From contig CAVQVO010000009.1 of assembly GCA_963717115.1 (NCBI GenBank), forward strand, positions 1-64,000: a stretch of 64,000 nt of DNA, read 5' to 3'. Both the position numbers and the translations under genes were made by a program. This DNA is from JBBQUN01 sp963717115. Its GTDB lineage: Bacteria > Actinomycetota > Acidimicrobiia > Acidimicrobiales > SZUA-35. This document shows positions 17,822-27,000 of the stretch, one piece after another; position 1 is the first letter of the stretch; each line of letters starts with the position of its first letter. The notes beneath the pieces are model-generated. The model was not told where the DNA came from. It searched no databases and worked only from the letters and a program-made list of their open reading frames with translations.

Positions 17822-18844
17822 TCAGGCGCCCAAGCGCCGGAGGAGCCAATGCCAGGCGGGAAACACCCCGTAAGTCTGGGCGATCGCCGAGTCCGCGTAC
17901 TTCGGTTGACGCACGCTAATCTCGTAGCCGAGGTCAGCCAGGAGCGGTTCGACGTCGTGGCCGGTGTTGGCGTGGTTGGCGTCCTCGCGCGAGATCAACG
18001 TGTTCTCGACATTGGGGACGATGTACAGGTCAGGCACCTCGAGGCGGGCGACGAGACCGAGCCAGAACTCGATCGCCCCATACGGCATCTCGCTGAAGCT
18101 GTGGACATTCAACGCCAGATCCACCCGGCGGCCCTCGAGAGCAGCGTCGAGTTCGTGGAGCGGGATGACCTCCACGTTGGGGAGCTCCCGGAACCGGGTG
18201 TAGTACTCGCACAGGAACGTCGAGGTCGGCACCGCGTCGGTGCACAGGTAGGTGACGTGCGGGGCGACCGTCGCCAACCGGTGGGCGAGGCGCCCGTAGC
18301 CGGCGCCGATGTCGAGGATCGTGCGCGACTGGCCGTCGAGGACCCCGAGGTGCTTGTCGAGGAAGTTGATCTCCAGGACCGAATCCAGCAGGTCTCGTGA
18401 CACCCTCTGGCCGTCGATGTCGAAGGTGACCGCCCCGAACAGTCCGTCCTCCTTCAACAGACCGAAGACACCGGTCGGGTCGTGGTGACGGACGTAGTCG
18501 GTCGCGATCGCATAGGACGCCTCGGTAGTCCCGAGCCGCTGGGAGACATACGCGTTGTCGCCCCGGAACGCCACCAGGTCGATGTCGGTGGCCACGAACT
18601 CATCGCTCCACTGGGTGTGCCCAGAGGCCGGATGCTCCGAGTACGCCGCGGCGAGTTCGCCCAGGCGAGGATGATCGCGTCGCAGATACTGACGGGCGCC
18701 CGGCGGGACAGCGACGTCGCCCGAAGTCGGGTCGTCGATGAACCCGAGCTCTTCCATTCGTGACCTGCGCTGCAAGGTCAGATCGAACCGCCCGAGCCCC
18801 TGATTGACCAGGAGCCGGACTCGCCGCCCGGAAAGTATCTGCAT
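17822..18844 (-). CDS. putative sugar O-methyltransferase
   Basis: SAM-dependent methyltransferase of the type found in surface polysaccharide loci, 340 aa. The SAM motif I is ILDIGAGYGRLAHRLA (residues ~185-200), with the following acidic strand TYLCTDAVPTSTF. Downstream come VDLALNVHSFSEMP and LYIVPNVENTLISRE. The C-terminus (QTYGVFPAWHWLLRRL) matches this family as I remember it. I chose ATG 18844 (MQILSGRR); an earlier ATG at 18889 adds 15 basic residues. Divergent from a secreted beta-helix protein, which suggests a remnant of a glycan-modification locus. Confidence 0.65.
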   Translation of the reverse strand: MQILSGRRVRLLVNQGLGRFDLTLQRRSRMEELGFIDDPTSGDVAVPPGARQYLRRDHPRLGELAAAYSEHPASGHTQWSDEFVATDIDLVAFRGDNAYVSQRLGTTEASYAIATDYVRHHDPTGVFGLLKEDGLFGAVTFDIDGQRVSRDLLDSVLEINFLDKHLGVLDGQSRTILDIGAGYGRLAHRLATVAPHVTYLCTDAVPTSTFLCEYYTRFRELPNVEVIPLHELDAALEGRRVDLALNVHSFSEMPYGAIEFWLGLVARLEVPDLYIVPNVENTLISREDANHANTGHDVEPLLADLGYEISVRQPKYADSAIAQTYGVFPAWHWLLRRLGA

Positions 18845-18927
18845 GAAATCGGATCGTAGCGACAGACGCGACCGGGCGTTCACCGGCATCGCCAGTTCGC
18901 TTCCATGCGTCAGCTACGGTCCCGGCC

Positions 18928-20148
18928 ATGACCAATAGTGAGCAGATGTCACGTCGGGCTTCGTTACGTTCACTCGGGGGAGCGGCAGCGATCGGGGCAA
19001 CCGCAGGATTCGTGCTCGCCGCACCTCCGGCTGGCGCGGCGGCTGGGGACAGTCCGATGCAGTACACCGTCGTCGCGTCAGGTCTGCCAGCCGGGAACAT
19101 CTGGACCGGCAACGGGGACCTCCAATGCACCGGCACCAACGACCAGACCAAGATCCAGCAAGCGATCGACGCCGTCGCCAGTTGGGGTGGCGGCACCGTC
19201 GAACTCTCCGCCGGCGAGTTCTTCCTCAATGGAACCATCAACCTCAAGAACGGCGTGTCGCTGGTGGGGCAGGGGCCGGCGACCGTCACGAACCCTGCGT
19301 TGGGTGACGCCGCCACGATCCTGCGCTACCTGCCGTCTTCGGGGAACGCCATCACGTGCAACCCTCCGACCGGTCAGCGGTACTCGAACCTCTCGCTCGG
19401 CGGCTTTCACCTCGTCGCTGCGTCGTCCAGCGCCTACGGGCTCGTCCTGGAGGCGGCCTCTGGCCTCGATCTCACCCGGCTCGGGATCAGCGGGTTCCGT
19501 TCCGGGCTGATCCTGCGCAGCGTTTGGGACAGCCGGATCGATCTCACCCGGATTGACAACTGCGGTGCCGCCGGCGGCGACCCAGCCACCGTCATCGAGT
19601 CGACTGCAGCTGATGGCGACGCGAACTCGCTCCGCTTCAGCGACTGCACCTGGGAATCCAGCAAGGGCAGCGACCTGCTGATCCGCGACAACGGCGGCGG
19701 ACGTCCGAACAAGCTCACCTTCCGGTCCTGCAAGTTCGAGCAGATGAACGTCCGTGATGACCGGATCGTCGTCACCTCCGCCGACTACCTGGTGTTCGAT
19801 GCCTGCAACTTCTACACCGGGTCCAGTCTCGCCGGAGGCAACCGGATCAACGTGTTGAGCATCAGCGGCGCAGTCGACGTCCGTCTACGGGACCTGCGCA
19901 TGGAGTCCGAGGGGACCGCCCCGACCCTGAACTCGTGGATCGGGCTCGCGGGCAGCAACAACGGCGCCGTCATCGACGGCGTCCTCTTCCAAACCGGATC
20001 GACCACCAACCCGCTCGCCTCTTCCGGAGCGATCGTGTTCACAGGAACCAACGAACGAATCCACCTCGGAGCCAACGGGATCATCTGGGCAGGCGGCGGC
20101 ACCCCCGCCTTCCCGCTCGTCAAGGGCACCCCCACTTCAGCGCTGTAG
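18928..20148 (+). CDS. Tat-exported right-handed beta-helix protein
   Basis: The N-terminus has a twin-arginine signal (MSRRASLRSLGG, then a hydrophobic stretch and an AGAAA cleavage region near residue 38). The mature part starts a pectate-lyase-like fold: TNDQTKIQQAIDAVASWGG then GTVELSAGEFFLNGTI, the classic N-cap of polysaccharide-lyase/GH28 beta-helix proteins, followed by short repeated strands (SLRFSDCTWE; KLTFRSCKFEQ; YLVFDACNFY). Length 406 aa. It probably binds or cleaves an extracellular polysaccharide. No catalytic triad could be assigned by eye. Confidence 0.72.
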   Translation: MTNSEQMSRRASLRSLGGAAAIGATAGFVLAAPPAGAAAGDSPMQYTVVASGLPAGNIWTGNGDLQCTGTNDQTKIQQAIDAVASWGGGTVELSAGEFFLNGTINLKNGVSLVGQGPATVTNPALGDAATILRYLPSSGNAITCNPPTGQRYSNLSLGGFHLVAASSSAYGLVLEAASGLDLTRLGISGFRSGLILRSVWDSRIDLTRIDNCGAAGGDPATVIESTAADGDANSLRFSDCTWESSKGSDLLIRDNGGGRPNKLTFRSCKFEQMNVRDDRIVVTSADYLVFDACNFYTGSSLAGGNRINVLSISGAVDVRLRDLRMESEGTAPTLNSWIGLAGSNNGAVIDGVLFQTGSTTNPLASSGAIVFTGTNERIHLGANGIIWAGGGTPAFPLVKGTPTSAL

Positions 20149-20335
20149 CCGACCTCCAACTAATCCTCGATCCACCGTTCTGATTTCTGGTGGGTTTGGT
20201 TGAGGCGTCAGGCGGTCGGGGCTGGGCATGGTGGGCTGGTTCGAGCGGGCGGGCGCGTCGAAGTTGGCGTCGGGGTGGCTGCTGGGTTGGTGACGCTCTG
20301 GTTGGCCGGGGTGCGTCGAACCCGAGGGGGCAGGG
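20149..20335. other. gap without a gene
   Basis: GT-rich intergenic DNA leading into the IS1380 fragment. It probably includes the outer end of that IS, but no terminal repeat can be paired because the other end is missing. Confidence 0.4.
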
Positions 20336-20968
20336 TCAGCCTGAGGGTGCGGGCAACGCTCGCAGGGCGTTGAGCGCAGCATGAAACTCATTCGCCCATG
20401 GCCATCGAGCCGGCAGGCGCAGCAGCCTGCGACCGGACCGGTTCACGATCACCGCAGCGAGTGAGATCAGCCGTGTGCGTCGGGTCTGGTTCGTGGCGGG
20501 TGGGTGTCCGAGCTGGGTGGTCCAGCATCCGAGGTTGTGGGCGAGCACGGCGGCGTTGGCGTGGTAGTGCCCGGAGGGGATGTGGTCGAGGCGGGCGCCT
20601 TCTTTGAGGTCTCGGATCGCGAGTTCGACGACGGCGTGTTCGCGGTGGAACCGGTCGGCGGCGATCATCGAGATCTTCGTGTCGGATGTGATGAAGGCGT
20701 GGTGGCGCCAGTCGGGCCACAGGCGGCGTTGCGCGGGTTCGATCAGGCGTGTGCGGCGCACGACGAGGCGGACCGCGCGTATCTTCTTTCCGCGTCCGGC
20801 GGTGTAGGTGGTTTCGGCGACTTGGGCTTGGCCGCCGTCGGTGTAGTCGATGTCGACCCACGCGTTGTCGTCGATGCCGGCGATCGCTGTCTTCATGTTC
20901 TTGTGGAGCCGCACAGTGATCGACCACCCGATGCCGTGGGCGTCGTTCGCTGGAGGTAGGAGGGACAC
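20336..20968 (-). pseudogene. IS1380-family transposase, C-terminal fragment
   Basis: About 210 codons of the C-terminal half of an IS1380-type DDE transposase: WSITVRLHKNMKTAIAGI, RAVRLVVRRTRL, PDWRHHAFITSD, then HAVVELAIRDLKEGARLDH (the catalytic Glu region) and PSGHYHANAAVLAHNLGCW. The N-terminal half with the first catalytic Asp is absent. It lies between the beta-helix gene and the integrase. Confidence 0.82.
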
Positions 20969-21120
20969 ACTTCGCTCACTCGTATCGCGCTATCGACCAC
21001 TGCATATCCGGCGAAGTCGGTCAGGGTAGGGACGGGTTGGCCCCGCTCGTAATCACGCGTCGACCTCCGCCTGCACGACCCACCGCAGCTGGCGCACCTG
21101 ACCGGCCGCTTCCACACCAG

Positions 21121-22263
21121 TCACCCGGCCTGTCGATGGTCCTGCGCCGCTGTCGATGGCTTGTCGATCACGGCCCGCAACGTCGCTGATGCTGCAGAAT
21201 CAGCACCAGGGACAGCGTGGCTGTACCGATCCAGCGTCGTCGAGAGACGACGATGATTCAACCGTTTCGACACCACCGCGATCGGCACCCCCGCCTCCAA
21301 CATTTCCGTCGCCATGAGATGCCGCAGATCATGCAACCGGAACTCCCGCAAACCCGCCCTACGACGACAACGAATGAACGCCTTGGTCAGCCAGTTCGGT
21401 TTCCACGCCGTCACTCCCCCATCGTCAGAGAATACGAACCCCGACCGGCACTGCCCCAAGTCGGCAAGCACCGCAAACGCCGCCGGATCGAGATCCACCA
21501 CATGCGACCGTTTCGTCTTCGTTGCCGCAAGGACAGGACCACTCGGGCCTTCGAACCAGCCCGACCGGAACGACACCCGCATCGACTCAAAATCCAGATT
21601 CTCCCACCGCAGCCCCAGCACTTGCGCCCGGCGGACGCCCGTCATCGCAGCCAACACGACAAACACGGACAGCTGCGGCTCACGATCGCGCAGATAGTCG
21701 AACAGGACATCGAGCTCGGTAGGGGTCGGCGGGCACATCTCTCTCGGAGCCACCACGATCCGGTGCGCCGAAATCGCCGGGTTCTCCCAGATCCAACCCC
21801 ACCGCACCGCCTGTCCCAACGCCGCCCGCAACACCACATTCACTCGGGCCAACGACCCCGACGACAACCCCTGGCCACGCTCGCCACCATTCTCCGCCAG
21901 CCCTGCGTACAGGGCGTCGATCATCGCCGGTGTCGCATCACCGATCCTGACGTGTCCGAGACCGGGCAGGAGGTAACGGTCGATCACCGACCGGGTCTGG
22001 CGGAACGTGGTCGGTGCCCACGACACCGCGGCGGTAGCGAACCAGGCCTCGAGCAGCTCTCCCATCGATGATGCCGATCCGGTGGCGCGAAGAGCGGCGA
22101 CCCGGGCAACGGCCGCCGCGCGTTCGCGTTCGGCGTCGGCCCTGTTTCCTCGTACCGTCTTCGTCTGGTAGCGGCGGCGCGCAGTCTCGGGGTCGGTTCC
22201 TGCGTACACCCGCAGCTCCCAGGATGCGGTCCCACGCTTGCGAATCGATCCTGTCGTTGTCAT
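21121..22263 (-). CDS. int: phage-type integrase next to tRNA-Gly
   Basis: Tyrosine recombinase of the actinophage/integrative-element type, 380 aa. The N-terminal arm-binding part is SIRKRGTASWELRVYAG, followed by a core-binding domain (APTTFRQTRSVIDRYLLPGLG). Catalytic positions are TGVRRAQVLGLRWE (Arg), TKTKRSHVVDLD (Lys), HDLRHLMATEML (His, Arg) and RLNHRRLSTTLDRYSH (His, Tyr). I start at ATG 22263 (MTTTGSIRK); ATG 22275 is possible. The frame remains open upstream through the tRNA gene, which is not coding. Its position beside the tRNA 3' end says this is the enzyme that integrated the island. Confidence 0.92.
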   Translation of the reverse strand: MTTTGSIRKRGTASWELRVYAGTDPETARRRYQTKTVRGNRADAERERAAAVARVAALRATGSASSMGELLEAWFATAAVSWAPTTFRQTRSVIDRYLLPGLGHVRIGDATPAMIDALYAGLAENGGERGQGLSSGSLARVNVVLRAALGQAVRWGWIWENPAISAHRIVVAPREMCPPTPTELDVLFDYLRDREPQLSVFVVLAAMTGVRRAQVLGLRWENLDFESMRVSFRSGWFEGPSGPVLAATKTKRSHVVDLDPAAFAVLADLGQCRSGFVFSDDGGVTAWKPNWLTKAFIRCRRRAGLREFRLHDLRHLMATEMLEAGVPIAVVSKRLNHRRLSTTLDRYSHAVPGADSAASATLRAVIDKPSTAAQDHRQAG

Positions 22264-22399
22264 GGCCGACACCATCGGCCCATGCCATCGAAGATCTCGA
22301 GCAGGAATGTGATGGGCAACCCGATGGGCATGATGGGCAACTCCCGTCACCCCGGCCACACCCGAAAACGGGGAAACGCCCTGCAAGCAGGGGTTATGT

Positions 22400-22475
22400 T
22401 GGAGCGGACGACGAGATTTGAACCCGCGACCCTCACCTTGGCAAGGTGATGCTCTACCAGCTGAGCTACGTCCGC
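22400..22475 (-). tRNA. tRNA-Gly (GCC anticodon)
   Basis: The 76-nt cloverleaf starts GCGGACG and ends CGTCCGC plus T and an encoded CCA. The D arm is GCTCAGCTGGTAGAGC, the anticodon stem-loop is CACCTTGCCAAGGTG with anticodon GCC, and the T arm contains GGTTCAAATC. Its 3' end points to the integrase, so it is the likely attachment site and was left intact by integration. Confidence 0.97.
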
Positions 22476-22534
22476 ATGAGCCCCCGAGCATAGCCAACGG
22501 GACTCCGAATCAAACACCGGCCCCCAACCGAGGG

Positions 22535-22756
22535 TCAGCCCTTCGGGCGCAGGTCGATGGTCAGGGTCAGCACGCCGTCGACGAGCGATCCCTCGGCGTC
22601 GGCGATCAGGCCGTAGTCCATGAAGTCCTGCTCGGCCTGCTGGATGAAGGCCTTGCGCTCGTCACCCCCGACGGGGGGGAGATTGCGCTTCTTCACCGCA
22701 TCGGCCCGTTGGCGGTAGCGGGCGATCAGTGCATCGACATCGAATCCATCAGCCAT
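22535..22756 (-). CDS. conserved small hypothetical protein
   Basis: 73 aa from ATG 22756 (MADGFDVDALIARY). Soluble, mixed charge, predicted helix followed by a short beta hairpin (SLVDGVLTLTIDLRP). Codon use and composition look fully coding. No domain recognised. It sits between tRNA-Gly and a single-helix membrane protein on the same strand. Confidence 0.65.
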   Translation of the reverse strand: MADGFDVDALIARYRQRADAVKKRNLPPVGGDERKAFIQQAEQDFMDYGLIADAEGSLVDGVLTLTIDLRPKG

Positions 22757-22831
22757 ACCCCAACCGTATTGGGAACCACAGCCGGTTGGGAATCCCACGC
22801 TCGATCCGAAGTCGGCGACGACTCCCGAGGA

Positions 22832-23188
22832 TCAGCGAGGGTCGCGGGGCAGGGCCTGCGGGCCGGTGAGCCGCAGCCACTCGTCGGCCTCGATCTCGTG
22901 ACTCGACGGGGTGGGAGCGGCGTCGGCCTGGGGCGTTGGCGTCACGTGGGCCCGAGCGGCCTGGACCGCATCATGGGCGCTCTGGGGCGAGGTGTTGACC
23001 CCGGCCGGCGGGGTGCCCCGAGTCACCGGGGCCCGACGGGCAGCGGCGGCCTTGGCCCGCGGATCGGTGTGTTGCCAGTACCAGACCGTCAACACGGCGA
23101 GGATGGCGGCCACGGCGAGCAGGGCGAAGATGATCCACTTGATGGTGGAGGTCGTGAGGCTCTCCTGAGCCACGAGCAGACTGAACAC
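22832..23188 (-). CDS. single-pass membrane protein
   Basis: 118 aa. One transmembrane helix near the N-terminus (WIIFALLAVAAILAVLTVWYW, residues ~18-38), then a cytoplasmic or periplasmic tail rich in Ala and Pro and ending EADEWLRLTGPQALPRDPR. Family unknown. Probably the second gene after fpg/nei in a same-strand cluster. Confidence 0.6.
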   Translation of the reverse strand: MFSLLVAQESLTTSTIKWIIFALLAVAAILAVLTVWYWQHTDPRAKAAAARRAPVTRGTPPAGVNTSPQSAHDAVQAARAHVTPTPQADAAPTPSSHEIEADEWLRLTGPQALPRDPR

Positions 23189-23257
23189 TGCTGGCGAATC
23201 TAGCGGAACACCCCGACCGACCGGTGGAACGGCGCCCCTCGGGGACCACCAACCTGG

Positions 23258-24049
23258 TCAGGGCGACGCCGGCTGATGGACCGGACACGAGAACGTGGTC
23301 CGTCCACCGATGGTCCGTCGGTCGAGCAGGGTTCCACAACGCGGACAATGCCCGCCCCGGGTTCGAGCCGACATCAGACGGCCGGTGTGGGAACCGCCGT
23401 CGTCGAGGAACTGCTGCATCACCCGACGCAGCGTCCGCTGGAGCCGTCGGGCCTCGACATCGGTCAGGGAGCCGGCAGGACGGGCCGGATCGAGACCGGC
23501 TCGCCAGAGGGTCTCGTCGGCGATGAGGTTGCCGACCCCGGCAACGCGCGACTGGTCGAGCAGCCGGGCCTTGAGCGCCAGGTCGCCGACCAGGACCCGC
23601 GTCCTCAGCTGACCGGGGGTGATCGTGAAGGCATCCGAGCCCAGAGCATCTTCGTCGGGGTCGACCGTCACGCCCCCGAGCCGGCGGGGATCGCGCAGGC
23701 GGAGCGAGCCCCCGTCGGCGAACCCGAGCACGAACCGGTCCCACTCGGGTTCGTCACGGCGGCTCGAGTACTCGAGATACTCGATCGAGGCGACCGCATC
23801 GACGATCAGTCGACCCGTCATGCCGAAGCGAAGGCCCAGGCGGTGCCCGCTCGACAGATCCAGCACCAGGAGTTTGCCGATCCGCCGGGCCGTTTCGATC
23901 TCGGCGCCGACGGCAACGGCGACGATCTCGTCGGCCGTGGTGCCGTCTTTGAGATACCAGGCGTCGTCGGCGACGACCGACGTGATCGTCCGGCCGATGG
24001 CCGCCTCGGCGCTGCGCCGGTACAGCTCGATCTCCACGCCCTCGGGCAT
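23258..24049 (-). CDS. Fpg/Nei-family DNA glycosylase
   Basis: Base-excision repair glycosylase/AP lyase acting on oxidised bases. It starts MPEGVEIE, giving the catalytic N-terminal Pro and Glu after Met removal. The helix-two-turn-helix region reads LLDQSRVAGVGNLIADETLW. The C-terminal zinc finger is CPRCGTLL...GRTTFSCPVHQ, so the fourth zinc ligand is His rather than the usual Cys. 263 aa, normal size. The sequence does not tell Fpg from Nei2 with certainty. It follows metX by 12 bases on the same strand. Confidence 0.9.
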   Translation of the reverse strand: MPEGVEIELYRRSAEAAIGRTITSVVADDAWYLKDGTTADEIVAVAVGAEIETARRIGKLLVLDLSSGHRLGLRFGMTGRLIVDAVASIEYLEYSSRRDEPEWDRFVLGFADGGSLRLRDPRRLGGVTVDPDEDALGSDAFTITPGQLRTRVLVGDLALKARLLDQSRVAGVGNLIADETLWRAGLDPARPAGSLTDVEARRLQRTLRRVMQQFLDDGGSHTGRLMSARTRGGHCPRCGTLLDRRTIGGRTTFSCPVHQPASP

Positions 24050-24061
24050 CGGCGAATTCCC

Positions 24062-25271
24062 TCAGCGGTCCTTGGCCTGCTCGGAGACGAACTCGTCGAC
24101 GATCGGACCCAACTGGGGGAACTCGATGAGGAACCCGTCGTGGCCGTGGATCGACGACAGCGTCCGGAACTCGACCGAGGGCGCACGGCCCGCCTCGAGC
24201 AGCTCGACCAACTCGACCTGCTGACGTGGCGTGTAGAGCACGTCGCTGTCGATCGACACCACCAGGACCGGGCACACCACACGGGCGATCGCGTCGGCGA
24301 AGCCGCCTCGATCACGACCGATGTCGTGGAGGTCCATGGCCTTGTTGAGCACGAGGTAGCTGTTGGCGTCGAACCGGCGGGCGAGCTTCTGACCGTGATA
24401 GTCGAGATAGCGCTCGACCTGGAAGCGGTCCCACATGGCGAACCGGTCGAGCTTGCCGACCACGGTGCGGCCGAAGCGGGCGTGCAGGGACGCATCGGAC
24501 CGATAGTGGATCTGGGCGATTCGGCGGGCCAGCATCAGCCCTTCGGCCGGACCGTCGCCGGGCTCGGCGTCGTAGTAGTCACCCTGCCGCCAGCGCGGGT
24601 CCTGGGCAATCGCCAGGCGACCGACCTCGCTCCACCCGATCTGCAGCGGACTCGCGGCGACGGCACTGGCGATCGACACGAGCGAGCCGGTCCGCTCGGG
24701 GTACATGATCGCCCACTCGAGTGCCTGCATGCCACCGAAGGAGCCCCCGATCACCGACATCCAGCGATCGATCCCGAGCTCGTTGGCGAGCAACGCCTGG
24801 CTGCGGACGATGTCGCGCACGGTGACGACCGGGAACCGCGAACCCCATGGCGCCCCGTCGTCGGGATGGGGCGAGGACGGTCCGGTCGTTCCCTGGCAGC
24901 CGCCCAGCACGTTGACACACACCACGAAGTAGCGATTGGTGTCGAGGGGGCGGCCCGGGCCCGATCATGTCGTTCCACCAGCCGTCGGTGGGTTGACCGG
25001 GTCCGCTCGGTCCGGCGGCGTGGGCGTCGCCGGTCAGCGCATGACACACCAGGACGGCATTGTCGGCCGCAGCCGTCAGGGTTCCCCACGTCTCGTAGGC
25101 CAGGGTCAACTCGCCGAGCAGACCGCCGCCCTCGAGCGCGAACCTGCGGCCCGAACCGACCGTTGCGAACCGGCGCCAGGCGACCGGGTCACCGTCGCGC
25201 CAGGCCCCGCTGACGGGCAACGGCTGCCCCGTCGGCGCGTCACGGCGCAGAGGGTGCTCCCGGTCGGTCAT
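24062..25271 (-). CDS. metX: homoserine O-acetyltransferase MetX (one +1 shift)
   Basis: Acylates homoserine with acyl-CoA as the entry step of methionine synthesis. Alpha/beta-hydrolase fold. The N-terminal part has LGELTLAYETWGTL, VLVCHALTGDAHAAG and GWWNDMIGPG. After the shift come VVCVNVLGGCQGTTGP, the nucleophile elbow VIGGSFGGMQALEW (Ser), the Asp-bearing VSIDSDVLYTP and SIHGHDGFLIE (His). The break lies near 24955 at a run of five C; dropping one C restores PLDTNRYFVVCVN and gives 402 aa, the normal length. ATG at 25271 (MTDREHPL). Confidence 0.9.
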
Positions 25272-25339
25272 CTCCCGAGGCTAGCTGCGGTGCACCCGGT
25301 TGGCAGGCGAGTTCCCTCGCACCGGAATCCGAGCAGGCA

Positions 25340-26998
25340 TCAGGGAACGAGGGCGGCGGCGCGGTCGTTCCACCAGGACCCGACGGCGGGATCGGTGTGG
25401 TACGCCTCGTTCATCAGCGACGCCACCTCGACCGCGATCCGGTGGGCCTCGTCCGGTTCACAGCCGTCGGCGGTCGCCACCAGTGCCGCGGCCTCGGACC
25501 ACGCCGTCCGGTCCGGCGGCAGCGGGATCGAGGCGAGGTCCCGGGCCGCGACCTTGATCGCATCGACCGACATCGCCGTGCCGAACCACTGCGCGTGACA
25601 CCAGGCCGAGACCGCCGGGGCGAGGAGCACGGCGACGACGAGATCGAGATCGGCGGCGTCGGCGCCGAGCGACAGCAACGGTGTCGCCGGCGCGAAGACG
25701 CCGTCCCGATCGACGAACGGTTCCAGGATCCGGGACTGGGTCGGCAGGAGCACCTTGGGGCGGCCCTGCCGTTCGAACCAGGCCTGCCGGGCCTCGGGGA
25801 TGCGGCGGGGATCGATGACCGGACGATCCCAGTGGCGCTTGGCGAACCGGGTCGGCTTCCGTCCCCACCAACTCACCAACGGATCGAGCGAGCCGACCGT
25901 GGCGAGCCGCAGGCGCCCACGGGACGCCTCCGGGTCTTCGTCGGCCTCGACGCATGCCGCTGCCAACGCGTAGTACTCGTCGCGGAACCCGGCGGTCGCC
26001 GACACGATCGAGCCGAGCGTCTCGCCGGACGCCGACAGTCGGACCCGGGGCGCCCCCAGGGCGGCGGCGGCCTCCGGGGCCCAGCCGCCGCCATCGTCAC
26101 GGGGCTGGGCGCCCACCACGAGCACCGGCGCCCAGACCCGGACCCCGGCGTCGAAGAGCGCATCGCGTGACGCCCACAACGCCTGCAGGGGCGCCACCCG
26201 TTCCACCCAGTCACGCATCGCCGCGGCGTCACGCCCGGCCAGCAACGACTGGGGCAGCACCAGGGCGATCCGAGCCCCGGGGCCGCAGCGCTCGACGGCG
26301 ACCACCAGGTGCAGCGCAGCCAGATCGGCGTAGGGCCCGAGCCGGTCGCGCCGCTCGTCGCGTGCCGTTCGGGCGGCCGGCGGGAACCCTCGGCCTCGAA
26401 GGGGCGTGGCGAACGGCGGGTTGCCGACCACCATCTCGACGTCGGGCCACGCCGGCGGCCAGCCGACGAGTTGGTCGCCGACCACGATCCGGCCGACGGC
26501 GACCGACACCGCATCGGGATCCGCTCCGGCGCCGGATCCCCAGGCCCGGACGGCCCAGCGGGCTGCATCGGCGGCGCCCCGGTCGATGTCCATCCCCCCG
26601 ATCCGTTCCAGGGCCTCGTCGGGCGTGCAGCCGCCCTCCACCAGCCGATCGAGGACGACCAGGAGGAACGCTCCCCCACCGCAGGTCGGGTCGACGACGA
26701 ACCGCGGGAGCGGACCGTCGGGGGGCAACACCTGGTCGACGACCTGCTCGACGACGGATCGCGGCGTGTAGAAGGCCCCGCGTCGACCCCGATCCTCCGA
26801 CGAGGCGAGCGCCTCGTGGACGGCCCCGATCAACCAGGGGTCGGTCCAGCCCTCGGGAGGTTCCGAGACCGGGTCCGCACCGGGGATCGCCGCCAGGCCC
26901 GCCACATGGCGGGCGACGGTCTCGACCACGTCGTCGACCGATCGTCCGGCCTGCTCGAGGGCGAGGTCACGCAGCCATCGACGGCGGTCCGATGCCAC
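25340..26998 (-). CDS. DNA N6-adenine methyltransferase
   Basis: SAM-dependent DNA methylase of the Eco57I/type I HsdM-like class, 552 aa. The SAM motif I is VVDPTCGGGAFLLVVLDRL, preceded by GAFYTPRSVVEQVVD, and the catalytic motif IV is MVVGNPPFATP. The remaining ~300 residues look like a target-recognition region. GTG at 26998 follows the helicase stop by two bases, so the genes are probably transcribed together. No restriction endonuclease is nearby, so it may be an orphan regulatory or self-protection methylase. Confidence 0.85.
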   Translation of the reverse strand: MASDRRRWLRDLALEQAGRSVDDVVETVARHVAGLAAIPGADPVSEPPEGWTDPWLIGAVHEALASSEDRGRRGAFYTPRSVVEQVVDQVLPPDGPLPRFVVDPTCGGGAFLLVVLDRLVEGGCTPDEALERIGGMDIDRGAADAARWAVRAWGSGAGADPDAVSVAVGRIVVGDQLVGWPPAWPDVEMVVGNPPFATPLRGRGFPPAARTARDERRDRLGPYADLAALHLVVAVERCGPGARIALVLPQSLLAGRDAAAMRDWVERVAPLQALWASRDALFDAGVRVWAPVLVVGAQPRDDGGGWAPEAAAALGAPRVRLSASGETLGSIVSATAGFRDEYYALAAACVEADEDPEASRGRLRLATVGSLDPLVSWWGRKPTRFAKRHWDRPVIDPRRIPEARQAWFERQGRPKVLLPTQSRILEPFVDRDGVFAPATPLLSLGADAADLDLVVAVLLAPAVSAWCHAQWFGTAMSVDAIKVAARDLASIPLPPDRTAWSEAAALVATADGCEPDEAHRIAVEVASLMNEAYHTDPAVGSWWNDRAAALVP

Positions 26999-27000
26999 GC

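Larger units (their letters stand above)
1..22399. other. accessory genomic island bounded on the right by tRNA-Gly
   Basis: This stretch is dense in transposases, recombinases and gene fragments, whereas everything to the right of 22,400 is intact chromosomal-type genes. Its right boundary is the 3' end of a tRNA-Gly gene, with a phage-type integrase reading away from that tRNA, the usual arrangement of an integrative element inserted at a tRNA 3' end. I looked for a second copy of the tRNA 3' end (the other attachment site) to the left and saw none, so the island may extend beyond the window or its left end may be lost. That it was a single integration event is inference; serial IS accumulation is also visible. 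Confidence 0.6.
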
